The notes under the pieces were generated by a model, which worked only from the letters and a program-made list of their open reading frames with translations, was not told the DNA's origin and did no database searches. DNA of 64,000 nt, from the NCBI GenBank assembly GCA_001972305.1, contig BDDD01000116.1:434001-498000 (forward strand), read 5' to 3'. The DNA comes from Cephalotus follicularis. Lineage: Eukaryota > Streptophyta > Magnoliopsida > Oxalidales > Cephalotaceae. The position numbers were made by a program, and so were the translations under genes. Below are positions 42,249-55,200 of this stretch, piece by piece (the first letter of the stretch is position 1; each line of letters begins with the position of its first letter).

Positions 42249-44693
42249 TGTGACACGTCCGGACTCAGCCCGGCTGGAATCCGTCTTACCCGCTACGAGG
42301 CCAAGTTTTTCAACAGAGACTCACCTCGTAGACTCAGCAGAACAGACTTTCAGAAAAGCATTTTAAAACAGAAAGTTTTTTCAAAACAGAAAAGTTTCTT
42401 GAAAAAATTAAAAATAATTCTAACTCTTAAAATTTTACAAAAATCGGGCATGTATATGCCCCCTGTAAAGAAAAACACAATTTAATAATATCACACTCCC
42501 GAATGAGGAAACAGTTTGTAATGGGCTCAGCCCTCAGCAGATCACAATTTAAAAGCAGAAAACAAGTAATGGGTTGGGCTCTGCCTCAACCATATAAACA
42601 AAACTTAAAACATGAATAGGGCTCAGCCATTTTTAAACAAAACCAAAACATTTATATAAACATATAAGTAATGCAGAATTTAAAATATTTATGCAGTGAT
42701 GCTATGCATATGTTGACTCTGGTAGCATGCCCTTTTTGGTCTCACCTCAGCAGACAAACTGACTCCAACTGACATAACTCAGCAGACTAACCTGTCAGAA
42801 CTAAAAACAGAAAACAGAGGAGAGGGTTAGTCCACAAGACTAGTGAGATGGAACAAAAAGACTCCGCAGAGTTTTGCTCGCATATAAAATATCTTTGCAA
42901 AAAGATATTACAAAAGTATAAAATAACTTAAACAGAAGTTCAGAAACAGAATAAAATCCAAACTCTGATTTATAAACAGATCAAAAACAACTTAAACAGA
43001 ATATAAATCTAAAATCGATTTATAAAACAAAAGTTTCCAGAAATCAGCAGAAAAACCAGAACAGAAAATCATATCAGAAAAACCAGATTCAAAATCATCA
43101 GAATTTCATATATATATAGAGAAATTAACAGAGTTTAAACAGATAAAAATATATAAAGATGCAATGGGTCTACTAGGTAAGTTTGACGACTGGGCTCCGT
43201 CGGGCCGAACGTCCAGCAGAAATAGTGGCAAGGACACCGTCGTGTCCAAACATCAGCAGAAAGTCATACAGGTGTAGACAAAGCCTCTCATGGGCATCAG
43301 ATATACATATATAATACAATACCGAGATCACCATGCATCTAAACATATTTAACAGATTTCAGAAAACAGAAACTCAGATTTCAGAATACAGAATACAGAA
43401 TTCTCAAAACAGACTTTAAACACATTTAAACAGATACAGAGACTCACCCGAGTCATCAAAACAGATTTAAAACAGATTTAAACAGATAGATGAAATCATT
43501 TTCCTTATCATATACAGATATAGCAGAAAATAACGTCATAGTATGACTATAACCGTGCGAGCATTTGAAAACAGTAAATGAAAGTTTAAGACATTAACTT
43601 AAACGGATTTTCAGAACAGAAACAGATCCAAATTCATTTAGATACGGAAAGCAAAATGTAAAACGTTTCAAACATTCAAACCATTAAAAGAAACTCCAGA
43701 GTAAAAAGGTTAAAGAAAGTGTTTCACCCACAGAACTGACGAGCGAGTCCCTCGACTGGTCCCCTTCATGGCCGACCTCAAAGGCAGGATCCTCTACCAA
43801 CAGACAGACAGACAGACAGCAGACTATCAAAATTCAGACAGACAATAGACTATCATAACCTAAGCATGCACAAAACCGTGCAATTCGTTATGCAATGACA
43901 TGCGTGCAGATGTTAGAAAACCATAACCGATCAAATACGATTAACAGAACAGGAGTCAGATTATTAAAACATCTTTTAAACCTCTTATTAAACACTCTTT
44001 CGAAATCATTTAAAACTAGTCCAAGTCCAAAATCATTAAAACTAGTCCAAGTGGTTGTCCAGGTTATCCAATTTCAAGTCATATAAGCAATTCAAGTTCA
44101 TTATGCAGCAGAAACAGATACAGATTTACAGAAATCAGCGAAAAATAGAACTAACGGAAAAGAGTTCAGAATTTACCGAAAGCTGACGGAACGGAGCACG
44201 GAGTCAGAATCCTGCAGCGGAACTGGAACGGATCACATCACCGCGGAGAACGGAGTCAGAAAACTGTCAGAAATTTCTCACCGGAGGGTCGCCGGCACGT
44301 GGGCCCACGCGCCGCCGCTGACCGGAGGTTGACAGCCGAGATGAGAGAGAAAGTCCAAATTTTAATAAAAATTTGCATTTTCACATATATATATAATTTC
44401 CACCATAACAGAATGAGTTTTGTCCAGAATTTAACCATTACGGACAGAAATCGGATGTTTAGGACATACCACTTGGGCTATTTTTCTGAGTTATCAGTCA
44501 TTTTAGAAAAACATCATTTAATTGACAGAAAGTCAAATTTATTTCTTATGCAGAAAACCATCAGAATAAAATCATAAAAAATTAAATAATGCCATGATGC
44601 ATATCATGAATGCCAGAAAACAGATTAACAGACCGACAGACAGAAGCCACGTTGGCTCACAGACACAGACCGTACAAAGACACGGATGTCACA
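42249..44693. mobile_element. Solo LTR-like element, 2.4 kb, ACAGA-rich
   Basis: It is bounded by TGTGACACGTCCG (42249) and CACGGATGTCACA (44693). The ends are short inverted repeats (TGTGACAYSTCCG type), as in LTRs of many plant Ty3 elements. No coding domain and no second LTR are seen. ACAGA and CAGAAA words recur very densely, and a pure CAGA microsatellite lies at about 43800-43822. A clean 5-bp target duplication was not found (CATTG on the left, GTGTG on the right), so the exact ends are open. Confidence 0.6.
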
Positions 44694-45516
44694 GTGTGGG
44701 AGTTGGTGACCTAAAAATTACTTTTTCATATTACATTTTACATTCTTTAATTTTTTTTTTGGTTAAGGGGTTATTTGATATCCAGTAAAGTAATTTTGCT
44801 GAAAAAGTAAATTTTCATGAATATATTTATCCATAATATAAATGGGTAAGACTTTTCAAGAAAAGTTAGAAAATTTGTATTGATATGGATTATACTCCTC
44901 GATATAATTTTGTAAAATGAACTTAAATTTACTGTATACTAAGGGATTCCTAAATATAAATAGTTTTTGTTATTGAAGTTACCAAAGGTGTAACTTTTGA
45001 AATGTAGAAAAAATCTATAAAATGATGGATTTTGTATTATACATTTATTTCTCTTATTAAAATTGTCCAGGCAAAAATTATTATTATGCATAATCTTTCT
45101 CTTTTCCCTTTATTTTGAAATCTCTTCTTCCAAAACACCCTAAGAAAACCTTAATCAAATAACAAAGTTTATTTGTGTGTGAATAAAACCCTCAATCAAA
45201 TATGTATAAAAACATATATTTAAAATAAGAAAAAGGGATATAGAATGGTAACACTTTAGTGATAAGAAAGTGAGGGAAGAATACAAAAATTTGAAAAGCA
45301 AATTACGTTAACACTGAAAGTGAAGCCGAGTAATTACATTTAGGTATTGATAGAGACCACTTGACAAATCAGTAACACTCTTGTAAATATCACTAAACCG
45401 TAAGCCCTAATAACGTAACAAACAAACAAAGCTGAATTGCAACATCTCGCATTTTGCATCGAGACGAGAGATACGCAGCCAAGCCAAAACCAAATCACAT
45501 TTCTCTCTCTCTCTCA
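44694..45516. other. AT-rich upstream region of the phosphate carrier gene
   Basis: No gene is seen. The last 100 bases before the ATG at 45517 contain a CT-rich leader (TCTCTCTCTCTCTC at about 45500-45515), typical of a plant 5' UTR. I could not place a TATA box with confidence. Confidence 0.55.
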
Positions 45517-47810
45517 ATGGAATCTTCTAGAAATCTACTACTCCCTAGCTTCCTCTACTCTCCATCTTCACTCTCTTTCAATGCAACCCCTAACTTAACA
45601 ATTCCACCAACAACGATGGACAGTGATCCTAAGGCGGCGCCCTTTCCGGTCCCATCTCCGATCGAGCCAGCGAAGCCCAAGACTAAGATCGAGATGTACT
45701 CGCCCGCATTTTACGCCGCCTGTACCGCCGGAGGGATTCTCAGCTGTGGTCTCACTCACATGGCCGTCACTCCTCTTGACCTTGTCAAGTGTAACATGCA
45801 GGTCCACCCCTCCTTTTTTTCTCTTATTTTTCTTTTACGTAGATCTGTCGCTTTAGATTTTTTTATTATCTAGCTTTTGTTTTTCATTTCTTGTTTTCTT
45901 TTTTGTTGCTAGATCTGTGATTTTTATACTCGACCAAATTTATATCGAGAGTTAGATTAGTGAAATATTATGCAGAGAGGATTTTGTTATATTTATTGGT
46001 TCTGTTGTTTCGTGAATTACATCTATCAGATTTTTGACAAAGCTATATCTTTACTTGCTTAAATTTCGTGACTTATTTGTCAATAAAAGGTTTCGACTCT
46101 GTTGAAAAAACAAATATTTTATTTATATACTCAGTTTGAAGAACTTACAGAGGATATAGCTGTAAAGATAGCGTTTAGCTGACGTTACCGATTGTGGTTG
46201 AGTTAAGTTGAATTGGTTTCTGTTAAAATGATGAAATTAAGTGAAGGAACTTTGGGATTTATAATAATATGGGATGATTAATTTGATTGTAGCTTGTTGT
46301 GTTATGATTAATTAGATTGTAGCTTGTTGTGTCAATTTAATGTTCTTTTCATCTTGTAATTACTTGGAGTGATCACAGGGTTATCTGATTTGGCCTGCTA
46401 TATTAATGTACTAAGGAATTTGAATTAACAATGAGGTTTTTTTTTTTTTTTTGGGTTTCAGATTGACCCTGCAAAGTACAAAAGCATCTCCTCCGGTTTC
46501 GGAGTGCTTCTCAAGGAGCAGGGTGCTAGAGGCTTCTTCAGGGGTTGGGTGCCTACCTTGCTCGGTTACAGTGCTCAGGGTGCTTGCAAGTTTGGATTCT
46601 ATGAGTACTTTAAGAAGTATTACTCTGACATAGCTGGACCAGAGTTTGCAACCAAGTACAAGACTTTGATTTACCTTGCTGGCTCTGCATCTGCTGAGGT
46701 CATTGCTGATATTGCACTTTGCCCCTTTGAGGCAGTTAAGGTTCGGGTTCAGACTCAGCCTGGTTTTGCTAGGGGTCTGTCTGATGGGTTACCAAAGTTT
46801 GTCAGATCTGAAGGCGTTCTTGGGTAGGCTAATAAAGTGATTTTCACTTATTGCTTCCAAAGTATAAGTGATCATGTTTAGGATTTATTAGTAACCGATC
46901 CTGTTGATTGATTGCAGATTGTACAAAGGACTTGTGCCTTTGTGGGGACGTCAGATTCCATGTAAGTTGGACCTATGTGTTGTTTCTTTCTATGTATGAA
47001 ATGCAAGTGGATTATGGTTTCTGTTGATGTTGCACGATATTCTATAGGATGCTGTTGCTTACTGTAGACAATTTGGATGGATTTTATTTTTGTAATGTCT
47101 TTCTATCTCCTTTGTCATAAACAGGAATTGCATTTTGTGAATGCAGTTTTTTCTGCCTTTCAGGAGAATAAATGTTGGTAATGGAATTTTAGGAGTAACC
47201 GGTGTTTTTTTTCTTCTCACAGATACAATGATGAAGTTTGCTTCCTTCGAGACCATTGTCGAGAATATCTACAAGTATGCCATCCCCACTCCGAAGGACC
47301 AGTGCAGCAAATCTCTGCAGCTTGGTGTGAGTTTTGCTGGCGGTTATGTAGCTGGTGTTTTCTGTGCTATTGTGTCGCATCCTGCTGACAATCTCGTCTC
47401 TTTCCTCAATAATGCGAAAGGAGCCACTGTTGGTGATGTGAGTTGTGCACCTTAGCAAGATTCTTTGAAATGCTTTTGTGTACCCTTTTTTAGTTTGTTC
47501 TCCTTTGTTTTGTGATGGTACAGGCTGTGAAGAAGCTAGGTTTGTGGGGTCTTTTTACCCGTGGACTTCCTCTCCGTATTGTCATGATTGGAACACTTAC
47601 TGGAGCACAGTGGGGAATCTATGATGCATTCAAAGTTTTTGTGGGACTGTAAGTAATTTTGTGATTGTCATGCTTCATTGTGAATTAGTTTGTTGCTCTT
47701 ACATATGTCACTGATGATTGGGAATGGGATTTGAAATAATTTGCAGGCCAACCACTGGTGGAGTTGCTCCAGCAGTTGTTCCTGCTGCTGCTGAGCCTGC
47801 AAAAGGGTAG
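45517..47810 (+). CDS. PHT3;1: Mitochondrial phosphate carrier (PHT3;1/MPT3 type)
   Basis: The gene imports phosphate with protons into the mitochondrial matrix for ATP synthesis and acts in the inner membrane. Six exons are supported: 45517-45801, 46462-46823, 46918-46961, 47223-47437, 47524-47648 and 47747-47810, together 1095 bases (364 aa plus stop). All introns are GT-AG. The start at 45517 gives [15 protein letters not shown], close to plant homologues, with a Ser/Pro-rich N-terminal extension of about 65 residues that fits a presequence. Three carrier repeats carry PLDLVK, PFEAVK and PADNLV signatures. The typical plant strings [21 protein letters not shown] and [13 protein letters not shown] are intact. 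The gene looks functional. Intron 1 holds a 2-unit direct repeat (GATTGTAGCTTGTTGTG, near 46287 and 46316). Confidence 0.95.
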
Positions 47811-48454
47811 AATGTTGAACAGTCAACAGAATCAAATTTTTTGGTTTAATATGAATTGGGATAAATAAGTATAGGATCCATGAAGGTGGTTTGCTTATAT
47901 GGGTTTAGAGCCAGTAAGAGACTATTATGTCGCATTTGAAACTTGTATGAATGTATTGATGACCATTGTCTGTTTTGGGGAGGATGATTTTGGTCTCACC
48001 CTTTTGATATTGAGAACTTTTTGTAGTTAGTGGCATATGAAGTTTAACTATGACCAGTGCCCCTCTTAAGAATACGTAGCAAAACATACAGGCCAGCTGG
48101 GGGTATGCTTAGTTCTACATCTCACACAATATTAAGATTTACAACAACTCTCCAAAAGATATATTAAGATTTACAACATGTATTTTTTGCGCCCAGGCCA
48201 AGCACATGTGCAATCCATTACAAAAACAAAATTTGCTAAAAATCTCAGAACATGACCATACCACATTAGTTATAAACACCTTATCTGTAAAATTACATAA
48301 CTAACACTGCATGTGAAAACGTACGTATCTAAAAAATAACAGACTAAGGTAAATATAAAAATAAGCAAGAAGAAGACAAATGCAGTACTTTGTGTCCATG
48401 ATAAGAAAAGATGCAAATGTTCACCAATGGACTTAATGTACCCCTGTCTGGTTC
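47811..48454. other. 3' UTR and intergenic DNA, no gene
   Basis: The 3' UTR of the phosphate carrier starts here; no perfect AATAAA is seen, only an ATAAATAA word near 47862. The rest shows no coding sequence, RNA gene or mobile element that I can support. Confidence 0.6.
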
Positions 48455-49060
48455 TTATAGCTTGAAACAGCTCATGAATTTGTCTACCCTTGGAAAAATC
48501 CATCTAAAATAAATGTTTTTCTTTAGTTTCACAGTACTTATATTGTCATTGTTAAACTTGTAAAACATGACTTCTTCATAATACCCCAATATGAGTCCAA
48601 TATCAGCAATATAAAACCAATTTGGAAGAGAGAGATGTCCACATAAGTCCATGCATTCATCTTTTCTGGTGCAAACCAGAGCAAGCCTCCCTTCATGCTC
48701 CACAAGCTCAATGCCATTGTAATTATCATCCTCCCCATGTTAGCCAATGGAGTATACCACCAACAGATACGGCAGGTTTAGAACTCAAACCCTCGTCATT
48801 GACTAGCAAATGAATCTCATCTAATTGTTTCCATGCCCAAGCATTTGAATCAAATATCTCATATCAATTTTTTTTATGAAATCTACCCTTCTTATTAAAA
48901 AATACATCGATTCTTTGGTTGCCAATGCAATGGGTTTGCTCTTGGTACCACCACACATTGTTTGGTAAAGTCTTGCATGCATAATATGGAGGATACAAGA
49001 ATATGTTTGTTTAACAGAAAGACCGGTTATCATCAGAATTAGCAAACCTAATATAATGTT
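48455..49060 (-). pseudogene. F-box gene relic (F-box-associated domain)
   Basis: On the minus strand the string YEIFDSNAWAWKQLDEIHLL, then SVGGILHWLTWGG, then ELVEHEGRLALVCTRK, then LSLPNWFYIADIGLILG follow in order. These are the kelch-like or F-box-associated repeats of plant F-box proteins, which choose substrates for SCF ubiquitin ligases. The pieces lie in different frames with stops after TWGG and upstream of YEIF, and no N-terminal F-box is seen. It is a truncated, decayed copy between two active genes on the opposite strand. Confidence 0.7.
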
Positions 49061-49260
49061 GTTATCATAATGACATGGCGCAACCTAATAGGACCTAATA
49101 TAATAATACTGTGCTTCTCTATCTGTAAACATAAGTTGGCTCAAAAAAAAAAAAAAAGTATTTGCACAAAACATAGAAGCATCCTCTCTCTTGTTAACCA
49201 CAAGAGCAAATTGGCAGTGTCTGTCTCTCTCTCTCTAACACAAAAGAGCTTGAACAAACA

Positions 49261-52200
49261 ATGGCATCTAGATACTGGGTGGTCTCTCTTCCTGTCCAAA
49301 ATTCAGCTTCCTCTTTGTGGAACCGTTTACAAGAACAAATCTCCAAACATTCCTTTGATACCCCTCTTTACAGGGTATTCCTTTTTCTTTTCTTTTCTTT
49401 TTTTTTCCAATCTGTTATTCTTATTAGTCGATCTGATTTATCATTAGTTATCTATTTTTAATTTTTCAGTTTAATATTCCCAATCTCCGTGTTGGTACCC
49501 TCGATTCTCTCCTCGCTCTCAGTGACGATCTCCTGAAGGTATTTCCTTTCTTAAATTCTTTATTTTCCCTCAATAAAAAACCCAAAACTTTTTAAAATTA
49601 CGTTCTTCTTTTTTATTTAGATGTTATGAAGTTGTTCCATATTAGATCCATAGATTGTCTGATTGTTTGGTGTTTGGAAATTGCCGCAATTTCAATGAGT
49701 TGATTCTTTTCTTTACTATTTAATGCAATATATTCGATTTTGCCATTTTTGATGATTTTTTTTTGTATTTTTATTGAGAAGTGTTTTTTTTTATGGGGAT
49801 GTAGTCTAATAGTTTTGTGGAGGGAGTGTCACACAAGATCAGGAGACAGATAGAGGAACTGGAGAGAATATCCAGTGTGGAGAGCAGTGCATTGACAGTT
49901 GATGGAGTCCCAGTTGATTCTTACCTCACCAGGTAACTTCCCCAATTAATTGTGTATCTGTTTTGTTTGATTTTGTTATTCCTGTTTGAATATATGAACT
50001 GAGTAGTGGTTTTGGTGGTGGAGGTTTGTTTGGGACGAAGCTAAGTACCCAACAGTGACACCATTGAGGGAGATTGTGGATGGCATTCATTCTCTTGTGT
50101 CAAAGATTGAGGATGATCTCAAGGTATTTTTTTTTTTAATTGGGAAGCGAGGATCCCCGTATTCTGTCGAATGGTAATCCCTGCATACATGATCCTACTT
50201 GAAAAAACCCTGTATGAGATGAATATGGATTTTTAGTTACCTGTTCTTCTTTTAATTTAGGTAACTGACCCCAACTTGTTTCAGATTATCGAGCTGAGAA
50301 TTGTTTTACTTCTAATTTAGGGAGCTGACCCCAACTAGTTTCAGATTAACGAGCTGAGAATTGTTTTACTTTTAATTTAGGAAGCTGACCCCAACTAGTC
50401 TCAGATTAACAAGCTGAGAATTGATTTTACTTGTTGTGGTTTTATGTGTGGAAATTAAGATTTAGTTCTTACTTCTCTCGCAGAGTTAGAAATTTTTATA
50501 AATAGTTAAGGATATCCATTAATCTCTTGGATGCCTTGACAATAAAATTGCATTTTTAGTTATTTGGGGCTTGCAGTATAAGAAGGATAGGTTTTATCAA
50601 CTTCTATATCCCTCATGTTTTGATGGATTCAACATTCTAGAATGCTGCTGAGTACTATTATGCTTGTTTTTCTTATCTTAATTTATTGGTGCTACTATGC
50701 ATGCGGTTTCGATAGATGCAGATTAGGAGGATAATAAACAGTTCGACTAAAGAGAAATAGAATTAAACTAATTGGCTCTATCTGCAAATGGGTTGACTCA
50801 GAAAATGGAAAGATCTAACATAAGTTTGGGAAACAGGAAGAATCATTGGTTTAAGTGTAAGGATGAGAGTATTTGTTTTCCCTTCAAAATCACTCTTTTG
50901 TGTCCAGAGAGATTTTATGCACAAAACATTTCATGACTTAGATCGGGGGAGAATTGCTGAAGAAATCTTCGTGCTTTTATTTATTGATGTGTTTGTAAAA
51001 TAAATTTTGTTGCATCTCTCAGTTGATCATGTTGTTGTTGGTTTATGAACTGTTAGTTATATTAATTTCATAATGGAAATTGTGTCTTCACATGTATTTT
51101 TGCTGACATGACATTTTCACTAGCAATGACATTGCTTGTTGCATGCATTCAGTCATTCCCATGTGGATATGACTGGCTGTCTGCCTAGATATTTTGGCCT
51201 TCACCTTGGCATTTATTTGGCACATGGCTTTCTCTTTCTGAGGACTGAAGGATTTCTTGACCCCATTCCTTGTATGATTCGAATTATATGGTTGATTGGG
51301 ATGTTTTGGTCATAAGGGTTGTTTATTATGTTAGGTTCGTGTTGCTGAGTATAACAATGTGAGAAGTCAACTTAATGCTATTAACCGAAAGCAAAGTGGA
51401 AGGTACAAGTACTGTTTTTATCTGAATGAGCAAATGCAAGGAATATTTAGTTTAAGTTTCTGACTGGCCTACCTCTCTCCCAATGCCAGCTTAGCTGTTC
51501 GTGATCTTTCTAATCTTGTAAAACCCGAGGATATAGTAACCTCAGAACATTTGGTTACCCTCCTTGCAATTGTTCCCAAGTACTCACAGAAGGATTGGCT
51601 ATCAAGCTATGAAACATTGACCCAATATGTGGTAATATATATTTTCCCATGTTATTACTTTTACTAGTTAATGCAGCATTGAGGATATTGTCAACAGAAG
51701 CTAGGTAATGATGTTGTCATGTTAACCAATTGACACGAGTTCATTGAACCGAAACCTTGGATTGCATTTTGCTTTTATTTATTGAGCCAATCCTTTTCAG
51801 GTCCCTAGATCTTCCAAGAATTTGTACGAGGATAATGAATATGCTCTTTACACTGTAACATTATTCAGTCTTGTTGCAGACAATTTCAAAAATAGTGCAC
51901 GTGAAAGAGGATATCAAGTGAGTATTTTATACTATTTGCGAATGCCCTTCTCTAGACATGAATGTGACAAAATTGTCTGCACCAAGTTTTCTTCATTGTG
52001 TAAACTTCACTTTCTGGCATTCTCATGAAATTCATCTAAAGTGTGTGCAAAATCAGGCTGTGTGAATACTTTGCATTATATTAAGTTCAATTTTTCATTC
52101 CTGTTTGACATTTGCGAGAGATTGCTAACACGGTGCTTTTATATTACTTAATAATGTGATTCAGATTCGTGACTTTGAATATAGTCCAGAAGCACAAGTG

Positions 52201-55200
52201 AGTCGGAAACAGGAGCTTGAAAATTTGATGAAAGACCAGGAAAGTTTGAGAAGCTCTCTTTTGCAATGGTGCTACACCAGTTATGGCGAGGTAATTGTTT
52301 TTCTTATTTTTGAATTGATGGAATTTTATAAAAGCTATTAGAGATTATAATGACAGGGCAAATTTGAACTTTTTGTTTTTACCAAATGAGTTTCTTTTAT
52401 GTAGGTTTTCAGCTCTTGGATGCACTTCTGTGCTGTACGTGTCTTTACGGAGAGCATTTTGAGATATGGTTTGCCTCCTTCTTTCCTGGTAAGTTAAATT
52501 TAATGCCCCCTATGATTTGGCATTGAAACTAATGCATTCTAATGGGACATTGACTGTGGGGGATTTCAGGCATGTGTTTTAGCTCCATCAGTGAAGAGTG
52601 AGAAGAAAGTACGTTCGATCCTTGAAGGGTTGTGTGAAATTGCGAACAGGCAAGTCTTAAAGGCATTAAGATCTTCTATAGCATATAAACGATAAGCTTT
52701 GATTTTACCATAAAACAATCTGCTCATTTTCTGTTAAGCAATAAAACTCTTTTAGTGAAGGTCAAACTAACCACCAATAACTGGTGTAGATGCAGATGGA
52801 TATTAGGTCCATCATCTAGGTCTCATGAGGCCTTTTATATATAGTCACCAAATTAAACATTGCACTTTTGATTGCCAAGAAAGATGTTGATGTTGAGAAA
52901 AGGAGCTAGAATTAATTATTTTAAGGATTGTTCCAAGTGAATGCTATCTTAACATCAGATGCATCCAAAAGTAGGGTTGTAGACCATGGGTTAGAGAGAG
53001 AAGCTCTTCCTTCTCTCTAGCCACCTCTTTTCCTAGCCCTCTTGATTACAAACAGTAACCTCTCCTTTCCCGCTCTTTCCTTCCCCAGTCTTCTCCCTCC
53101 CTCTTCTTGCCATTTCCTGGCGTTTTTTCTTCCGCATGGTTTCCCTCCCCCCACATTTTTCGTCCCTCTCGGCAGCGAGTCCTTTGGAGAGGCTTTCTCT
53201 CTTGACCTTGTTAGCCGTGTTAGTGAGACCGTTGTAGAGCAGCTTCCCTCCTCCTCTGAAACCTCCTCTAGAGATCCTAGGGTTTTCTCCTCTCTTTCGA
53301 GAAGGAGTGAGGGTCTTGCTCTTGCTGTTGATATAGACCCTTTGCCCGTTGCTGCTTCCCAAGTGCAGGTGGAGATGTCGCCCCAGGTGGTTCCTAATCA
53401 TCAGGCGCTTGAGTATGTACAAGAGGTGTGTGAGGCTTCACCTTTGTGGAGTAGTTCCTTCCAAAATGAGGTGTTGAACCTTGTTGATAAGGTTGAGGCC
53501 GGTCCTCTCAAGGCGGTGCGTCCGTAGTCGGGGCAAGGAACCGATGGTAGAAGATACCCTGTTTGCTGAGAACTTCCCCCCTCTTGGCCCCTCCCCGGGT
53601 AAGGTCGTCGGTTCCTCTCAGTGTCCTCCTCAGACCATCTCTGCTACCCCCCAGTGGAGATAGCTTTTCCAACAATCTCACAGGATGGATGAAAGGCTCT
53701 CCTTCCACGAGCCCAAGGTAGTGATTGGGGTCTGTGTTGTTGAACCCCCGGACGAAGTTTTTGAGGTGGGTGTCAAGGAATGGTCCAATGCTCTTGTTGG
53801 TTACTTCGTTGGCAAGAGAATTCCGTTCAAGATAGTTAATAGCACCTTGAAAAGAAGTGGAGAAAGTGGGTGGTGTTAGTGTGATCACAGGGGATAATGG
53901 GACCTTTCTCTTCAAATTTGACAACAGTGCCTCTAGGGATCTTGATCTTAGCAACGGCCCATGGGAGGTGTGGGCGGCCTATTTAGTGCTTAGGCGGTGG
54001 GAGGAAGGTATGTCCCTCAGCAAGGACTCCTTTTCTAGCATACCAGTGTGGGTGAAGCTGTCGAATGTCCCATATGAGCTCTAGACCAAGCCGTGCCTCA
54101 GTTTTGTAGCTAGTGCTCTTGGAGTTCCTTTGTGTATGGATGCAGCTACCACAGCAGGCAACCGTTGAAGTTTCGCAAGAGTATGCATTGAGATGAAAGC
54201 TTCTAGTAACTTCCCTACCTCGTATAAAGTCCGACGGAGGAATGGGACTCTGGTTGACATCATGGTTCAGTATGCTTGAAAACCTTCAGCTTGCTTAGTG
54301 TGTAAAGTTTTTGATCATTCCTCTAAGCAGTGCCACCTTGTTGCTAAGGACTTGACTGTTAGGCAGGGAGGCGTAGGGGTGCATGGTGTGCCTGCTAAGA
54401 TAGGAGGCTCGTCCCCTGAAAGCGAGGGAGCGGTTGTTAGCAAGAGGCAGGGAGTCGAATCCGTTGTGGCTCCTTGTGAAGATAGCTCCTTAGCCCCAAA
54501 GGAGGTAGGAGCCTCTCATTCGGGGGTCGTGGTTGGTACTGCTGCTAGTCAAAATGATGGAGCACCCAGAATTCTAGGTGAAGGTGACTTTGTGAATTCT
54601 TTGGGGATTGAAACCCCCCAAGCGGAGGAGGGAGTGAGCATCCCTCAGGCAGTTGCAGCGGCTGGTCCGGTAGAGCCTCCTGAAGTGAGAGAGCATCCCA
54701 CCAGTTTTAGCCCCCCTCAGGTTGGGAAGGTGAAGGATCCTATCACCCCCTTCAAGCAAGTTCCGGAGGCAGTGCTCCTCTCTCCAGACACAGCATCCTT
54801 GGATCCTAACATCATGATCCGTAATTTTGTTGGGACAGGAAAGAGGAGAAAGGAAAAAAGAGACTCCTCGCGTGAGGGTCTCTCCTATCTTCGATGATTA
54901 GTTGTGCATCGTGGAACATTAGAGGGTTTAATCACCCTCTAAAGCAAGAAGAGGTAAGTAGGTTTATTTTACTAAATAAAGTAGCTATCTGCGGCTTACT
55001 TGAATCAAGAACAATAGCAGGGAATGTACATAAGATTGCTCACAGGATGTGCAAGAAGTGGCACTGGGCAACCAACCATGTTTTCTCACTCTTGGGAAGG
55101 ATATGGGTTATGTGGGACCCCAGCATCCTTAATTTTAAGGTTTCCTTCATGACTGATCAGGCCATTCATGGCAAGGCTGTGCTCAGTAATGGGACTGTTG

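Noticed and set aside
49140-49160. Poly-A run before VHA-C as the tail of a SINE or retrocopy
   Set aside because: No element body or duplication could be found upstream of the run.
53033-53954. Minus-strand ORFs across LINE ORF1
   Set aside because: They are shadows of the coding strand with no domain.
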